In this document: positions 9,582 to 17,875 of the stretch, one piece after another | Layout of the letters: every line of letters begins with the position of its first letter | Numbering within the stretch: position 1 is the first letter of the stretch | Assembly (NCBI GenBank): GCA_964461045.1 | Contig: CAYWSJ010000002.1 | Span: forward strand, 25,864 to 89,863 | Source of the DNA: JAGXLC01 sp964461045 | GTDB lineage: Bacteria; Bacteroidota; Bacteroidia; Bacteroidales; UBA12077 | Direction: 5' to 3' | Length of the DNA stretch: 64,000 nucleotides | Program-made: the position numbers and the translations under genes | Notes under the pieces: model-generated | Told to the model about the DNA's origin: nothing | Database searches by the model: none | The model's input: the letters and a program-made list of their open reading frames with translations, nothing else

Positions 9582-10286
9582 ATGCGAATAGCAGTTGGAG
9601 ATATTCATGGTTGTTATAAAACATTAAAGGTTTTATTAGAAAAACATTTGAAAATTCAGCCTTGTGACTATATTTATATTGTTGGAGACCTGATAGACAG
9701 AGGTCCTTATAGTAAACAAGTGGTGGATTATATCCTTGAAAAAAAAGAACAGGGTTTTCAGGTTGAAGTTGTTAGAGGCAATCATGAAGAACTGATTATT
9801 AATACCTTTCTTGATCAGACTGAGAATAATTATCTTCTATGGATGATGAATGGCGCAGAAGCCACTCTGCAAAGCTACAATATAGAATCTTATAAATATG
9901 AAGGAGTGGTGGCAGTAAATCATATTCCTGAAAAACATATTTCCTTTTTTAGGTCGCTGCCTTACTACATAGAGCTTGATAATTCATTTATTGTGCATGC
10001 AGGAATAGATTTTCAGGTGGAAGAACCCTTTAAAAATTACTCTGAAATGATCTGGTCAAGGGAGTTATCATATTCAGAGAAAGAAACACGGGGAAAAATG
10101 ATTGTTCACGGGCATACCCCTATACCTGTTGCTATAGCTAAAGAATATTTTCAGAAGACTGGAAAAATAGAGGTAAATATTGATACGGGTTGTGTTTACA
10201 AAGATCGTCATCCTGGAATGGGATATCTTACAGCCTTCGATTTGGATACTTTTCAGTTTTATACTATCGAAAACAAGGATTTTTAA
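9582..10286 (+). CDS. PPP-family serine/threonine (or ApaH-like) metallophosphatase
   Basis: The protein has 234 aa with the calcineurin-like phosphoesterase signature in order: GDIHG near residues 6-10, GDLIDRGPYS near 36-45 and RGNHE near 65-69. Later histidines sit in IVHAGID and IVHGHTP. These residues bind the dinuclear metal centre. The size fits bacterial PrpA/PphA-type phosphatases, which act on phosphoproteins or phosphorylated small molecules. It precedes ppk1 by 72 bp on the same strand. The substrate cannot be read from the sequence, and Ap4A hydrolysis is an alternative. Confidence 0.88.
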   Translation: MRIAVGDIHGCYKTLKVLLEKHLKIQPCDYIYIVGDLIDRGPYSKQVVDYILEKKEQGFQVEVVRGNHEELIINTFLDQTENNYLLWMMNGAEATLQSYNIESYKYEGVVAVNHIPEKHISFFRSLPYYIELDNSFIVHAGIDFQVEEPFKNYSEMIWSRELSYSEKETRGKMIVHGHTPIPVAIAKEYFQKTGKIEVNIDTGCVYKDRHPGMGYLTAFDLDTFQFYTIENKDF

Positions 10287-10298
10287 TACTGATTTAAC

Positions 10299-10327
10299 TT
10301 GCTAGTATGAGGAAATCCTTATATTTG
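10299..10327 (+). promoter_or_regulatory. Candidate Bacteroidota promoter for ppk1
   Basis: TATATTTG at 10320-10327 fits the -7 consensus TAnnTTTG. A TTG at 10299-10301 gives a partial -33 element with 18-bp spacing, slightly short. The ppk1 start codon is 31 bp downstream. Confidence 0.4.
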
Positions 10328-10358
10328 ATGAAGTTATATTTAGAAAAAGCCCAAAGAA

Positions 10359-12443
10359 ATGCCATATAGAAAAAGAGAAAACAGGTTTATTAACAGGGAG
10401 ATAAGCTGGTTATCATTTAATGACCGGGTTTTACAGGAGGCTGCAGATCCAACGAATCCTCTTGTTCAACGAATGAGGTTTTTGGGAATTTTTTCTAATA
10501 ACCAGGATGAATTTTTTCGGGTAAGGGTTGCAACTGTTCGGAGAATTGCGGCATTTAAAGGCAAGAAAAAACTGATAGGCAACAAAACTCCCTTTGAATT
10601 AATCCAGGAAATTCAGAATATTGTTGTAAAACAGCAATCAAAATTTGAAAGAATTTACAGTGAATTAATTGAAGAACTGGAAAAATATAATATTCACGTC
10701 ATTAATGAAACACAATTAAATGAAGAACAGGGAAAATTTGTTGTTGATTTTTATAATGAGAATATTCGTCCCGTTCTTATTCCCATCATGTTGCAACATA
10801 CCAAGGAGTTTCCCTATTTGCGTGATGAACCAATATATTTTGCGGTGAAGCTAATTAAAAAAGGAGCACCAAGCCAGACAAAATATGCCCTGCTTGATCT
10901 TGCTACTGAAATTCTGCCGAGGTTTGTAGTACTACCAAGAATTGGAAATAAAAAGTATATAATTATCCTTGATGATATTGTGCGTTATTGTCTGGAAGAT
11001 ATTTTTTCATTTTTTGAATACGATTCCATAGAAGCCTATACTATTAAAATTACACGTGATGCTGAACTCGATATTGATGACGATATCTCTAAGAGCTTCA
11101 TGGAAAAAATGTCGCTGAGCCTTGAGAAAAGGAAAAAAGGACAACCAGTAAGATTTGTTTACGACGAATCGATGCCGGAAGATCTCCTCGATTATTTTAA
11201 AAACAGGATGAAATTTGGAAAAGAAGATAATATTATTGCGGGCGGAAGATATCATAATTTTAAAGATTTTATTCATTTTCCTAATATTGGACCAGCACAC
11301 CTTGAGAACAAGGCGAGGAAACCTGTTCCACCTATGCATTTTAAAGCACAACAAAGTATTCTGAAAGAAATAAAGAAAAGAGATCATATATTACATTATC
11401 CCTACCAATCTTTCAGGTATTTTGTTGATATGCTCAGAGAAGCAGCTATTGATCCTAAAGTGACTACTATTCAGATAACCCTTTACCGGGTTGCTAAAAA
11501 ATCAATGGTTATGAATACTTTAATTAATGCAGCCCGAAATGGAAAGAATGTAGTCGTCCTTATTGAATTACAGGCGCGTTTTGATGAAAAAGCCAACATT
11601 AACTGGTCGAACCGGCTGCAGGAATTAGGAATTAAAGTGATTCATGGTATTCCGGGGTTAAAGGTTCATTCCAAGTTAGCGCTCATAACCAGGAAAGTCA
11701 ACAGGAAACTGGAACATTACGCTTATATCGGAACTGGAAATTTTCAGGAGAACACTGCAAAAATATATAGTGATGAAGGATTATTTACTTCTAATAAAAA
11801 TATTACCTCTGATGTAGTAAAAGTTTTTGAGTTTTTTGATAAAAACTATAAACAGCACGTTTTTAAGCATATAATACTTTCGCCCTTTACTACACGAAAG
11901 CATTTTATATATCATATTGACAAAGAAATAGCGAATGTAAGAAAAGGCAACAAAGGGTATATGGTTATTAAAATTAATAGCCTGGTAGATGAACAGATGA
12001 TGGATAAACTCTATGAAGCCAGCCAGGCAGGAGTAGAAATCAAACTGATTGTGAGGGGTATATGTTCTATAAAACCTGGAATTCCAGGGCTTAGTGAGAA
12101 TATTGAAGCTATTAGTATAGTCGATAAATTTCTGGAACATTCAAGAATATTTTATTTTTATGATGGAGGAAAAGAATCCATGTATATTTCATCTGCTGAT
12201 TGGATGGTTAGAAATCTGGACCGGCGGATTGAATTAACATGTCCGGTATATGACCAGGAAATAAAGAAAGAATTGAAACAAATGCTGAAAATTCAGTTAA
12301 GAGATAATGTGAAAGCCAGAATACTGGATGAGGTTCAGGATAATAAGTATATCAGAAATGGCAAAAAGAGGGTAAGAGCACAAGATGCGTATTATAATTA
12401 TTTAAAACGACGACAAAATCAAAAATCAAAAACCAATAAATAA
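10359..12443 (+). CDS. ppk1: Polyphosphate kinase 1
   Basis: The protein has 694 aa, the usual PPK1 length. It starts with FINREISWLSFNDRVLQEA and contains NNQDEFFRVRVA near the N-terminus. The catalytic core includes ITLYRVAKKS, IELQARFDEKANI, the autophosphorylated histidine H437 in GLKVHSKL, a second conserved histidine H594 in FLEHSRIFYF, and YIGTGNFQENTAKIYSD. It reversibly transfers the ATP gamma-phosphate to polyphosphate. The asparaginase gene begins 3 bp after its stop, so the two are probably translated from one message. The upstream gene is a metallophosphatase. Confidence 0.97.
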   Translation: MPYRKRENRFINREISWLSFNDRVLQEAADPTNPLVQRMRFLGIFSNNQDEFFRVRVATVRRIAAFKGKKKLIGNKTPFELIQEIQNIVVKQQSKFERIYSELIEELEKYNIHVINETQLNEEQGKFVVDFYNENIRPVLIPIMLQHTKEFPYLRDEPIYFAVKLIKKGAPSQTKYALLDLATEILPRFVVLPRIGNKKYIIILDDIVRYCLEDIFSFFEYDSIEAYTIKITRDAELDIDDDISKSFMEKMSLSLEKRKKGQPVRFVYDESMPEDLLDYFKNRMKFGKEDNIIAGGRYHNFKDFIHFPNIGPAHLENKARKPVPPMHFKAQQSILKEIKKRDHILHYPYQSFRYFVDMLREAAIDPKVTTIQITLYRVAKKSMVMNTLINAARNGKNVVVLIELQARFDEKANINWSNRLQELGIKVIHGIPGLKVHSKLALITRKVNRKLEHYAYIGTGNFQENTAKIYSDEGLFTSNKNITSDVVKVFEFFDKNYKQHVFKHIILSPFTTRKHFIYHIDKEIANVRKGNKGYMVIKINSLVDEQMMDKLYEASQAGVEIKLIVRGICSIKPGIPGLSENIEAISIVDKFLEHSRIFYFYDGGKESMYISSADWMVRNLDRRIELTCPVYDQEIKKELKQMLKIQLRDNVKARILDEVQDNKYIRNGKKRVRAQDAYYNYLKRRQNQKSKTNK

Positions 12444-12445
12444 TT

Positions 12446-13453
12446 ATGGCAGAACCTTTGATACATGTAACAAGGGGAAAAGTAATAGAATGCATACATA
12501 GGGGAGATGTAGTTGTTGTTAATAACCGGGGCGATGTGTTGTATTATTCCGGCGATCCATTTAAATACACATATATGAGGTCTGCAGCAAAACCAATTCA
12601 GGCCCTGAATGTTATTTTATCCGGAGCAGCAAAACAATTTGAGTTATCTTCACGTGAACTGGCGATTATCTGTTCATCTCATTATGCTGAGGAGATGCAT
12701 CTTAAAACAGTACAAAATATACTTGAAAAAGTGGGACTTTCTTCAGACTCCCTGTTGGCTGGGGCTTCTGTTTCTATAAACAAAGAAATTGCCCTGAAAA
12801 ATGCCCGCGAAAAAAAGGATCCCAGTTCGCTTCAAAATGATTGTTCGGGAAAACATGCGGGAATGCTTGCAACCTGTAAATATAAAGGATATCCAATAGA
12901 TAGCTACTTGTCTGATAACCATCCGGTTCAGCAGGAGATATTATCAATATTAAGCGATATTTGTAATTATCCTTCTGAAAAGATCCTGACTGGAATTGAT
13001 GGTTGTTCTGTACCTGTTCATGCACTACCTCTTTTTAATATGGCTCTTGGCTATGCCCGACTTACCAATCCGGAAAACCTGGAGAATCGTTATAAAACAG
13101 CAATATCTCAGGTGGTTGAAGCAATGATTGCTAATCCATTTATGATTGCGGGAACCAACGGTTTTTGCACAGACCTGATTGCCAATACCAATGGAAAATT
13201 AATTGGGAAAATCGGCGCTGAGGGTATTTATTGTGTGGGAATAAAAGAAAAAAACATAGGAATTGCTGTCAAAATAGAAGACGGAAATATGAATATGTTG
13301 CCTCCGGTTGTGACGCATGTATTAAAAACCCTCCGGGTTTTATCCGCAGATGAGCTTAACAATCTGGAGAAATATATTATCATGGATAATTTAAATGATT
13401 CTGGAAATAAGGTTGGTGAAATTAAACCAGCCTTTAAATTAAATATATTGTAA
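12446..13453 (+). CDS. Asparaginase II family protein
   Basis: This 335-aa protein matches the L-asparaginase II family (PF06089, a rhizobial AnsA-type fold unrelated to E. coli AnsB). It opens with VTRGKVIECIHRGDVVVV and contains YMRSAAKPIQAL, CSSHYAEE, CSGKHAGMLA and TGIDGCSVPVHALPL, which carry the conserved S, K, H and C residues. It should hydrolyse L-asparagine to aspartate and ammonia in the cytosol. It sits 3 bp behind ppk1 and 14 bp before a small DUF2007 gene, suggesting an operon. A metabolic link to polyphosphate is not evident. Confidence 0.9.
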   Translation: MAEPLIHVTRGKVIECIHRGDVVVVNNRGDVLYYSGDPFKYTYMRSAAKPIQALNVILSGAAKQFELSSRELAIICSSHYAEEMHLKTVQNILEKVGLSSDSLLAGASVSINKEIALKNAREKKDPSSLQNDCSGKHAGMLATCKYKGYPIDSYLSDNHPVQQEILSILSDICNYPSEKILTGIDGCSVPVHALPLFNMALGYARLTNPENLENRYKTAISQVVEAMIANPFMIAGTNGFCTDLIANTNGKLIGKIGAEGIYCVGIKEKNIGIAVKIEDGNMNMLPPVVTHVLKTLRVLSADELNNLEKYIIMDNLNDSGNKVGEIKPAFKLNIL

Positions 13454-13467
13454 GAAATCATACATTT

Positions 13468-13719
13468 ATGAAAAAAGAAGAACAACTGACTCATTTATAT
13501 ACGGGTTCTAAAATTAATACCCTTTTTATTAAAGATTACCTGGCAGATAATGAAATATCATCATATATCAGGGATGATTATAATTCAGGCATTACCGCCG
13601 GCTTTGGCTCTGTCTTCCCTCAGAATGGAGTACGTCTTTTTGTCCAGAAAAAAGATTATATGAGAGCCAGGATTCTTCTTGAACAATACCTTAATTCTGA
13701 AGATAAAAAAACATTGTGA
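13468..13719 (+). CDS. DUF2007-type small putative signal-transducing protein
   Basis: The 83-aa protein resembles the DUF2007 family. It has LYTGSKINTLFIKDYLADNEISSYI (an alpha/beta opening), then a variable middle with a G-rich turn, and a VRLFVQKKDYMRARILLEQY close. Members are small ferredoxin-like-fold proteins named putative signal transducers, with no established activity. It is the last gene of the apparent ppk1-asparaginase operon, 14 bp after the asparaginase stop. Its function is unknown. Confidence 0.7.
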   Translation: MKKEEQLTHLYTGSKINTLFIKDYLADNEISSYIRDDYNSGITAGFGSVFPQNGVRLFVQKKDYMRARILLEQYLNSEDKKTL

Positions 13720-13835
13720 GTTTTTTTACATTTTTATTTCCTATGTTTTGTTTAGTTTTTCTTTAATATCCTGTATGTTAAACATATATACAGATTGGCC
13801 CGGTTGTTGATTCTTTCTTGCCAAAAAGGCTAGAT

Positions 13836-14195
13836 ATGAAGATACTTATTGTTGACGACTCCACTATTAATAACATTTTGCTGGAAAATATTCTTTCTGA
13901 AAAAGGCTATGAGATCTACTCCACATTAAACGGGAATACAGCACTTGAAAAAATTGAAGATATTCAGCCAGATCTTGTATTGCTTGATATAATGATGCCC
14001 GAGGTGAATGGATTTGATGTGTTGAGAAAGATGAGGACAAACAATATTGACATTCCTGTTATTATTATTTCAGCTTATGATAGCGACAAATTTAAAAAAC
14101 TGTCGCGTTCCCTGGGAGCTTCTGCTTATATTTTAAAACCTATAAATGGTGAAGTATTAGTTAAGAATATTGAAAAGGTGACTGTAATGAAATAA
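13836..14195 (+). CDS. Single-domain CheY-like response regulator
   Basis: This is a 119-aa receiver with nothing attached. The acidic pair D7/D8 is in ILIVDDS, the phosphoacceptor is D51 in LVLLDIMMPEVNGFD, S79 takes the usual Thr/Ser place in IIISAYD, and K101 lies in YILKPI. I start it at the ATG at 13836, because the longer frame from a TTG at 13818 adds only residues outside the receiver fold. No kinase is adjacent. Five orphan kinases lie about 10 kb downstream, so it is one possible phosphate acceptor. It is followed 5 bp later by an outer-membrane-like protein gene, suggesting cotranscription. Confidence 0.9.
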   Translation: MKILIVDDSTINNILLENILSEKGYEIYSTLNGNTALEKIEDIQPDLVLLDIMMPEVNGFDVLRKMRTNNIDIPVIIISAYDSDKFKKLSRSLGASAYILKPINGEVLVKNIEKVTVMK

Positions 14196-14200
14196 AAGTA

Positions 14201-14833
14201 ATGATGGATTTTAAAATTAACATATTACCAATTATACTTGTAAGTTTTCTTACATTGATATTGGCAAAGTCTCCACGGGCGCAGGAGTCAGATCCTTCTG
14301 TAAGATATGTTACAAGTGTACATGGTTCATATAATGGCATACAGGAGCAAGAGTTACTTTTTTGTGGAAGTATAATTATTGATAAACGGTCTTTTGTTTT
14401 GGGTGTTTTGCTGAATAAAGAAGATAAGATCTCAGGTTTTTCTTTTATGCATCAGTATTATCTTAACCAACGAATTGATGGAGTTGACTTTACGCTGAAA
14501 CTATATGATGTCAGACCTTATTTAATGTATAATTTTGTCTATAGCAATGAAACAAGTAATTCCTATAAAACCCGGGAAGAGAATTTCCGGGAATATAACA
14601 TTGATTTGAGTGAGTTTGAAGAACCCGGACGGGTAACAACTATGGAACATTACCTGGGACTGGGAGTGGAGATTGATATTTTTAAACATTTATTCCTTGA
14701 TGTTTTTGCCGGTGGTGGAGTGTATATTGGTTTAAACAACGATAATAATGAATTAATGACTGCCGAGGCGATGAAAAAAGAACATGGATTTACATGGATT
14801 CTAAAAACTGGTTTAGCTTATAATTTTGAATAG
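14201..14833 (+). CDS. Small secreted outer-membrane beta-barrel-like protein
   Basis: This 210-aa protein is not assigned to a family. It has a signal peptide (about 8-28, with a plausible cleavage after SPRA). Alternating hydrophobic/aromatic strands follow (YVTSVHGSY, LYDVRPYLMYNFVYS, HYLGLGVEIDIF, LFLDVFAGGGVYIGL, WILKTGLAYNF), and it ends in an aromatic-acidic residue pair. This is the look of an 8-10-strand outer-membrane barrel. It is 5 bp behind the receiver gene. The stop codon lies 38 bp before the N gap, and its last 17 bases are repeated after the gap as part of the assembly overlap, so the reading frame itself is complete. Confidence 0.6.
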   Translation: MMDFKINILPIILVSFLTLILAKSPRAQESDPSVRYVTSVHGSYNGIQEQELLFCGSIIIDKRSFVLGVLLNKEDKISGFSFMHQYYLNQRIDGVDFTLKLYDVRPYLMYNFVYSNETSNSYKTREENFREYNIDLSEFEEPGRVTTMEHYLGLGVEIDIFKHLFLDVFAGGGVYIGLNNDNNELMTAEAMKKEHGFTWILKTGLAYNFE

Positions 14834-15026
14834 TGTCTCTTTTTTTGGGTAAGTTTTGTTTCAGAGTTATANNNNNNNNNNNNNNNNNNNNNNNNNNNNN
14901 NNNNNNNNNNNNNNNNNNNNNNNNNNNNNNNNNNNNNNNNNNNNNNNNNNNNNNNNNNNNNNNNNNNNNNNCTTATAATTTTGAATAGTGTCTCTTTTTT
15001 TGGGTAAGTTTTGTTTCAGAGTTATA
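14817..15026. repeat. Exact 55-bp direct repeat flanking a 100-N scaffold gap
   Basis: Bases 14817-14871 and 14972-15026 are identical over 55 bp, on either side of exactly 100 Ns (14872-14971). The most economical reading is two contigs whose ends overlap by one assembler k-mer (55 is a common k) that were scaffolded with a fixed-size gap. The real DNA probably has one copy and no gap, which would shorten the window by 155 bp. A true short tandem duplication cannot be excluded. Confidence 0.85.
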
Positions 15027-15034
15027 TTAAACCA

Positions 15035-15078
15035 GTACAGGCTCAAACTTAATAGGTTTGAGCCTGTACAATTTTTTT
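15035..15078 (+). terminator. Strong intrinsic terminator between convergent genes
   Basis: A perfect 14-bp stem (GTACAGGCTCAAAC at 15035-15048 and its complement at 15056-15069) closes a 7-nt loop. It is followed by AA and seven Ts. It sits after the outer-membrane-like gene and just beyond the stop of the minus-strand acyl-CoA synthetase gene, so it may stop transcription from both sides. Confidence 0.88.
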
Positions 15079-15099
15079 AGATATAATTGTAGGATAAAT

Positions 15100-17001
15100 T
15101 TAAAATTTACTTATAATGTTCATGTTCTGATGGTTGTGTATTTCTTTCCCTTCAGGGGAATACAAAAAATTAATACGGTTTTCATAATGTTTTTCAATTC
15201 TTCGCCGCACGATTTTCATTGTACTGTTTAACATTTTATTTTCTTCGGTAAATCCTTCACCTAGGACTGCAATAGCAGCCGGCAGCCAGCGATCCGGGAA
15301 AGTATCTTCAAATTCCCCACCTTTTTTAAATTTATTAATTTCATCCTGGATCAAATTAAGCGCCTCTTTTTGTCCTTCTTTCTGGTCGGGTGAAAGCCCT
15401 TTGTCTTCGAGGTGTTTCTTAATAAGTTCCTTATTTGGGTATAAAAGCCCTATCGTGTAAGGATCCTGGTTGTTATGCAGCATACACTGTTCAATATAAT
15501 CTGAATGTTCTATCAGCGCTTCTTCAATGGCCTCCGGACTAAACTTTTCTCCATCATTGCTGATAAGCAGACTTTTGTATCTTCCCAGCACATAAAGGAA
15601 ATTATCTTTATCCAGATAACCCAGGTCACCTGTATAGAACCAGCCGTCCTTTATGCTTTCATTGGTGGCTTTTTCGTTTTTCCAATAACCAACCATAACA
15701 TTTTCACCTTTTACAACAATTTCTCCTTTCTCTCCTATAGAGACCTCTTTACCGTTTTCATCACATATTTTAACTTCGATATTTTCTACAAGAAATCCTG
15801 ATGAACCCAGTTTGTGTCTTTGAGGGGCATTTGATGAAATGATGGGCGAAGTTTCTGATAGGCCATACCCCTGAAACATAGGTATTCCCAGGGCATAGAA
15901 GAATCTTTGCAGTTCAATGTCAAGCAAAGCTCCGCCACCAATGAAAAAGTCCAGTTCTCCACCAAAGCCTTCTCTTACTTTACTGAACAGAATTTTATCA
16001 TAGAGGTTTATAATCGGTTTTTTTAGAAATTGGAGGCCTTTTCCTTTATTGTAACCCTCTTTGTTATAAGCATAGGCCGCTTTCATAGCTCTTTTGAAAA
16101 GTTTTTCTGCTTTGGGGCCTTTTTCCTTTATCTTCTTTTCTATATTTTTTCTGAAATTTTTAGCCAGCGATGGAACGCTTAAAAGTAAATTGGGTTTTAG
16201 TTCTTTAATGTTTTGTGGAATGTTTTTTAGGGTTTCCATTTGGTTTTTTCCCACCTCAATTGTTCCAATACTTGCGCCACTTGCCATAAAACTGTAAATT
16301 CCTGCCGTATGAGCGAAAGAGTGGTCAAGAGGCAGAATCAAAAGAGTCTTGTAATATTCAGGAATATTCATCAGAGTGAGAGCCTGTTCTACATTAGCTG
16401 TATAATTTCTGTGAGATAAAATAATTCCTTTTGGGTCGGCTGTTGTACCAGAGGTGTAACTTATATTTGCATAATCTTCTGGTTGAACAGAATTATAGGT
16501 ATTCACAAATTCCTCTGTGCTTGTTTTCAGATGGTTATGGCCAAGTCGATAGGTTTCTTCTTTTGATATTTCATTTTTTCCGTAAGAATCTTTTGGGTCC
16601 AGATAAATGATCTTTTCCAGGTCGGGTAGATCGTTTATTATTTTTTCCAGTTTCCAGGACTGGTTGCCTGATACTATCATATATTTACTTTCGGAATGCG
16701 CTAATCTGAATCTTAATTCCGAGGAAGCATCGAGTTTAACTGACAAAGGAACATTGATTGCGCCAGTATAAAGAATTCCTAACTCACTGATAACCCAATC
16801 GTCTCTTCCTTCGGACAGTAAAGCAATCCTGTCTCCTTTTTTTACTCCTAAAGCCATTAAACCTGCTGCAAATTCATGCACTAGTTTTCGGGTTTCTTCA
16901 TAAGTTTTGCTTTGATACTTGCCCTCTTTTTTCTCCCATAAGAACGGATTACCAGAATACTGGTCAGCTTTTTCTTCAAATAATTCAATTATTGTTTGCA
17001 T
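15100..17001 (-). CDS. AMP-forming long-chain acyl-CoA synthetase
   Basis: The protein has 633 aa, read from the ATG at 17001 (MQTIIELFEEKADQY). A longer frame to 17049 adds 16 residues that look untypical of the family. The adenylate-forming motifs are present: YTSGTTADPKG P-loop, GYGLSETSPI, GWFYTGDLG and LGRYKSLLISNDGEKFSPEAIE. It should activate fatty acids through acyl-AMP to acyl-CoA. Length and order fit FadD15-like soluble or peripheral enzymes. It is monocistronic, convergent with the preceding gene and divergent from the SPOR lipoprotein gene. Confidence 0.92.
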   Translation of the reverse strand: MQTIIELFEEKADQYSGNPFLWEKKEGKYQSKTYEETRKLVHEFAAGLMALGVKKGDRIALLSEGRDDWVISELGILYTGAINVPLSVKLDASSELRFRLAHSESKYMIVSGNQSWKLEKIINDLPDLEKIIYLDPKDSYGKNEISKEETYRLGHNHLKTSTEEFVNTYNSVQPEDYANISYTSGTTADPKGIILSHRNYTANVEQALTLMNIPEYYKTLLILPLDHSFAHTAGIYSFMASGASIGTIEVGKNQMETLKNIPQNIKELKPNLLLSVPSLAKNFRKNIEKKIKEKGPKAEKLFKRAMKAAYAYNKEGYNKGKGLQFLKKPIINLYDKILFSKVREGFGGELDFFIGGGALLDIELQRFFYALGIPMFQGYGLSETSPIISSNAPQRHKLGSSGFLVENIEVKICDENGKEVSIGEKGEIVVKGENVMVGYWKNEKATNESIKDGWFYTGDLGYLDKDNFLYVLGRYKSLLISNDGEKFSPEAIEEALIEHSDYIEQCMLHNNQDPYTIGLLYPNKELIKKHLEDKGLSPDQKEGQKEALNLIQDEINKFKKGGEFEDTFPDRWLPAAIAVLGEGFTEENKMLNSTMKIVRRRIEKHYENRINFLYSPEGKEIHNHQNMNIISKF

Positions 17002-17145
17002 AGTAAAATTATGGTTTAAAGAACTACTCAAATTTAAAAAAATATTCAAATAATGAACATTTAGAAATAAATTTGTTAAAAAATTGGTTTTTAGGCATTT
17101 GAGGTTTTAGCATATTTTATCTATTCATTCTGATTCCCTTTGTTA

Positions 17146-17176
17146 TTTGACAATGAGTTATTTTTATTTATATTTG
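17146..17176 (+). promoter_or_regulatory. Bacteroidota-type promoter for the SPOR lipoprotein gene
   Basis: TTTG at 17146-17149 and TATATTTG at 17169-17176 are separated by 19 bp. This matches the -33 TTTG and -7 TAnnTTTG consensus of the primary Bacteroidota sigma factor. The start codon lies 29 bp downstream. Confidence 0.65.
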
Positions 17177-17205
17177 TCTTGCCTAACTTATAAATTAAAT
17201 AAAAA

Positions 17206-17676
17206 ATGAGACATTTTCTTTTAGCATCTTTTATACTGCTATTTGTAGGACTAACTTCCTGTGACTTTTTTAAGGATAAGAAATTATTTTCAAATGGAAA
17301 GGACACCCTATTGGTTTATCAGAAAAAGCAGGATAGCCTCCGTTTTGTCGATTCAATAAGGACTTTGAAAAAACAACTTAACCAGGTAAAGAAAAAACAT
17401 CAAAAGATGCTTGATTCCGTTAAAAAATCAGAACAAAAAGCCAGTTCAGGGAATAAGTACCATGTTATTGTCGGAAGTTTTACAAACGAAGAATATTTAC
17501 GTTCATACAACAGGTATGTAGAAGGAAAAGGTTTTAAAACCAATATTATAAAAAATCAATATGGTTTTAAGATGATTTCTGTACAAGCGACAAATTCATG
17601 GAAAGAAGCTGTAAACATTGTTAAGGATATGCGTTCAACTTTTGAAGAGACATCATGGATCTATATTCAGAGTTGA
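17206..17676 (+). CDS. SPOR-domain lipoprotein
   Basis: The 156-aa protein has a lipoprotein signal with lipobox LTSC and acylated Cys19. A lysine-rich helical linker covers about residues 40-80. A C-terminal SPOR domain (about 84-156, starting YHVIVGSFTNEEY and ending WIYIQS) follows. SPOR domains bind glycan strands lacking stem peptides at the division septum, so a role in cell division or wall remodelling is likely, and the lipid would tether it to a membrane. It has its own promoter and a clear terminator downstream, so it appears monocistronic. Confidence 0.88.
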   Translation: MRHFLLASFILLFVGLTSCDFFKDKKLFSNGKDTLLVYQKKQDSLRFVDSIRTLKKQLNQVKKKHQKMLDSVKKSEQKASSGNKYHVIVGSFTNEEYLRSYNRYVEGKGFKTNIIKNQYGFKMISVQATNSWKEAVNIVKDMRSTFEETSWIYIQS

Positions 17677-17702
17677 AATTAAGTTACCAATCATAAATAC
17701 TT

Positions 17703-17744
17703 ACAGGAATACCATTATAGTTAAAAGGTATTCCTGTTTTTTTT
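17703..17744 (+). terminator. Intrinsic terminator after the SPOR gene
   Basis: An 11-bp perfect stem (ACAGGAATACC at 17703-17713 with its complement at 17727-17737) is followed directly by seven Ts. It lies 27 bp after the stop codon of the SPOR lipoprotein gene. Confidence 0.85.
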
Positions 17745-17782
17745 ATCATTTTTGACATATTTTTAATAGCATTCAATTTATG

Positions 17783-17813
17783 TTTGTTTCCGGCAAGAAT
17801 TATTTTACTTTTG
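17783..17813 (+). promoter_or_regulatory. Bacteroidota-type promoter for the MFS gene
   Basis: TTTG at 17783-17786 and TACTTTTG at 17806-17813 are 19 bp apart, an exact consensus match. A second TATGTTTG at 17779-17786 overlaps the -33 element and could be an alternative upstream -7 box. The start codon is 62 bp downstream, leaving a leader of about 55 nt. Confidence 0.62.
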
Positions 17814-17875
17814 ACCTTTTCAAAATTGTATTGTAACAAAATAAATTAAAGTATAACCAAATAAATTAAAGAGAT

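Noticed and set aside
17121..17306. 61-aa minus-strand ORF overlapping the SPOR gene start
   Set aside because: It lies over the promoter and the lipoprotein signal sequence of a clear gene and has low-complexity N/K sequence.
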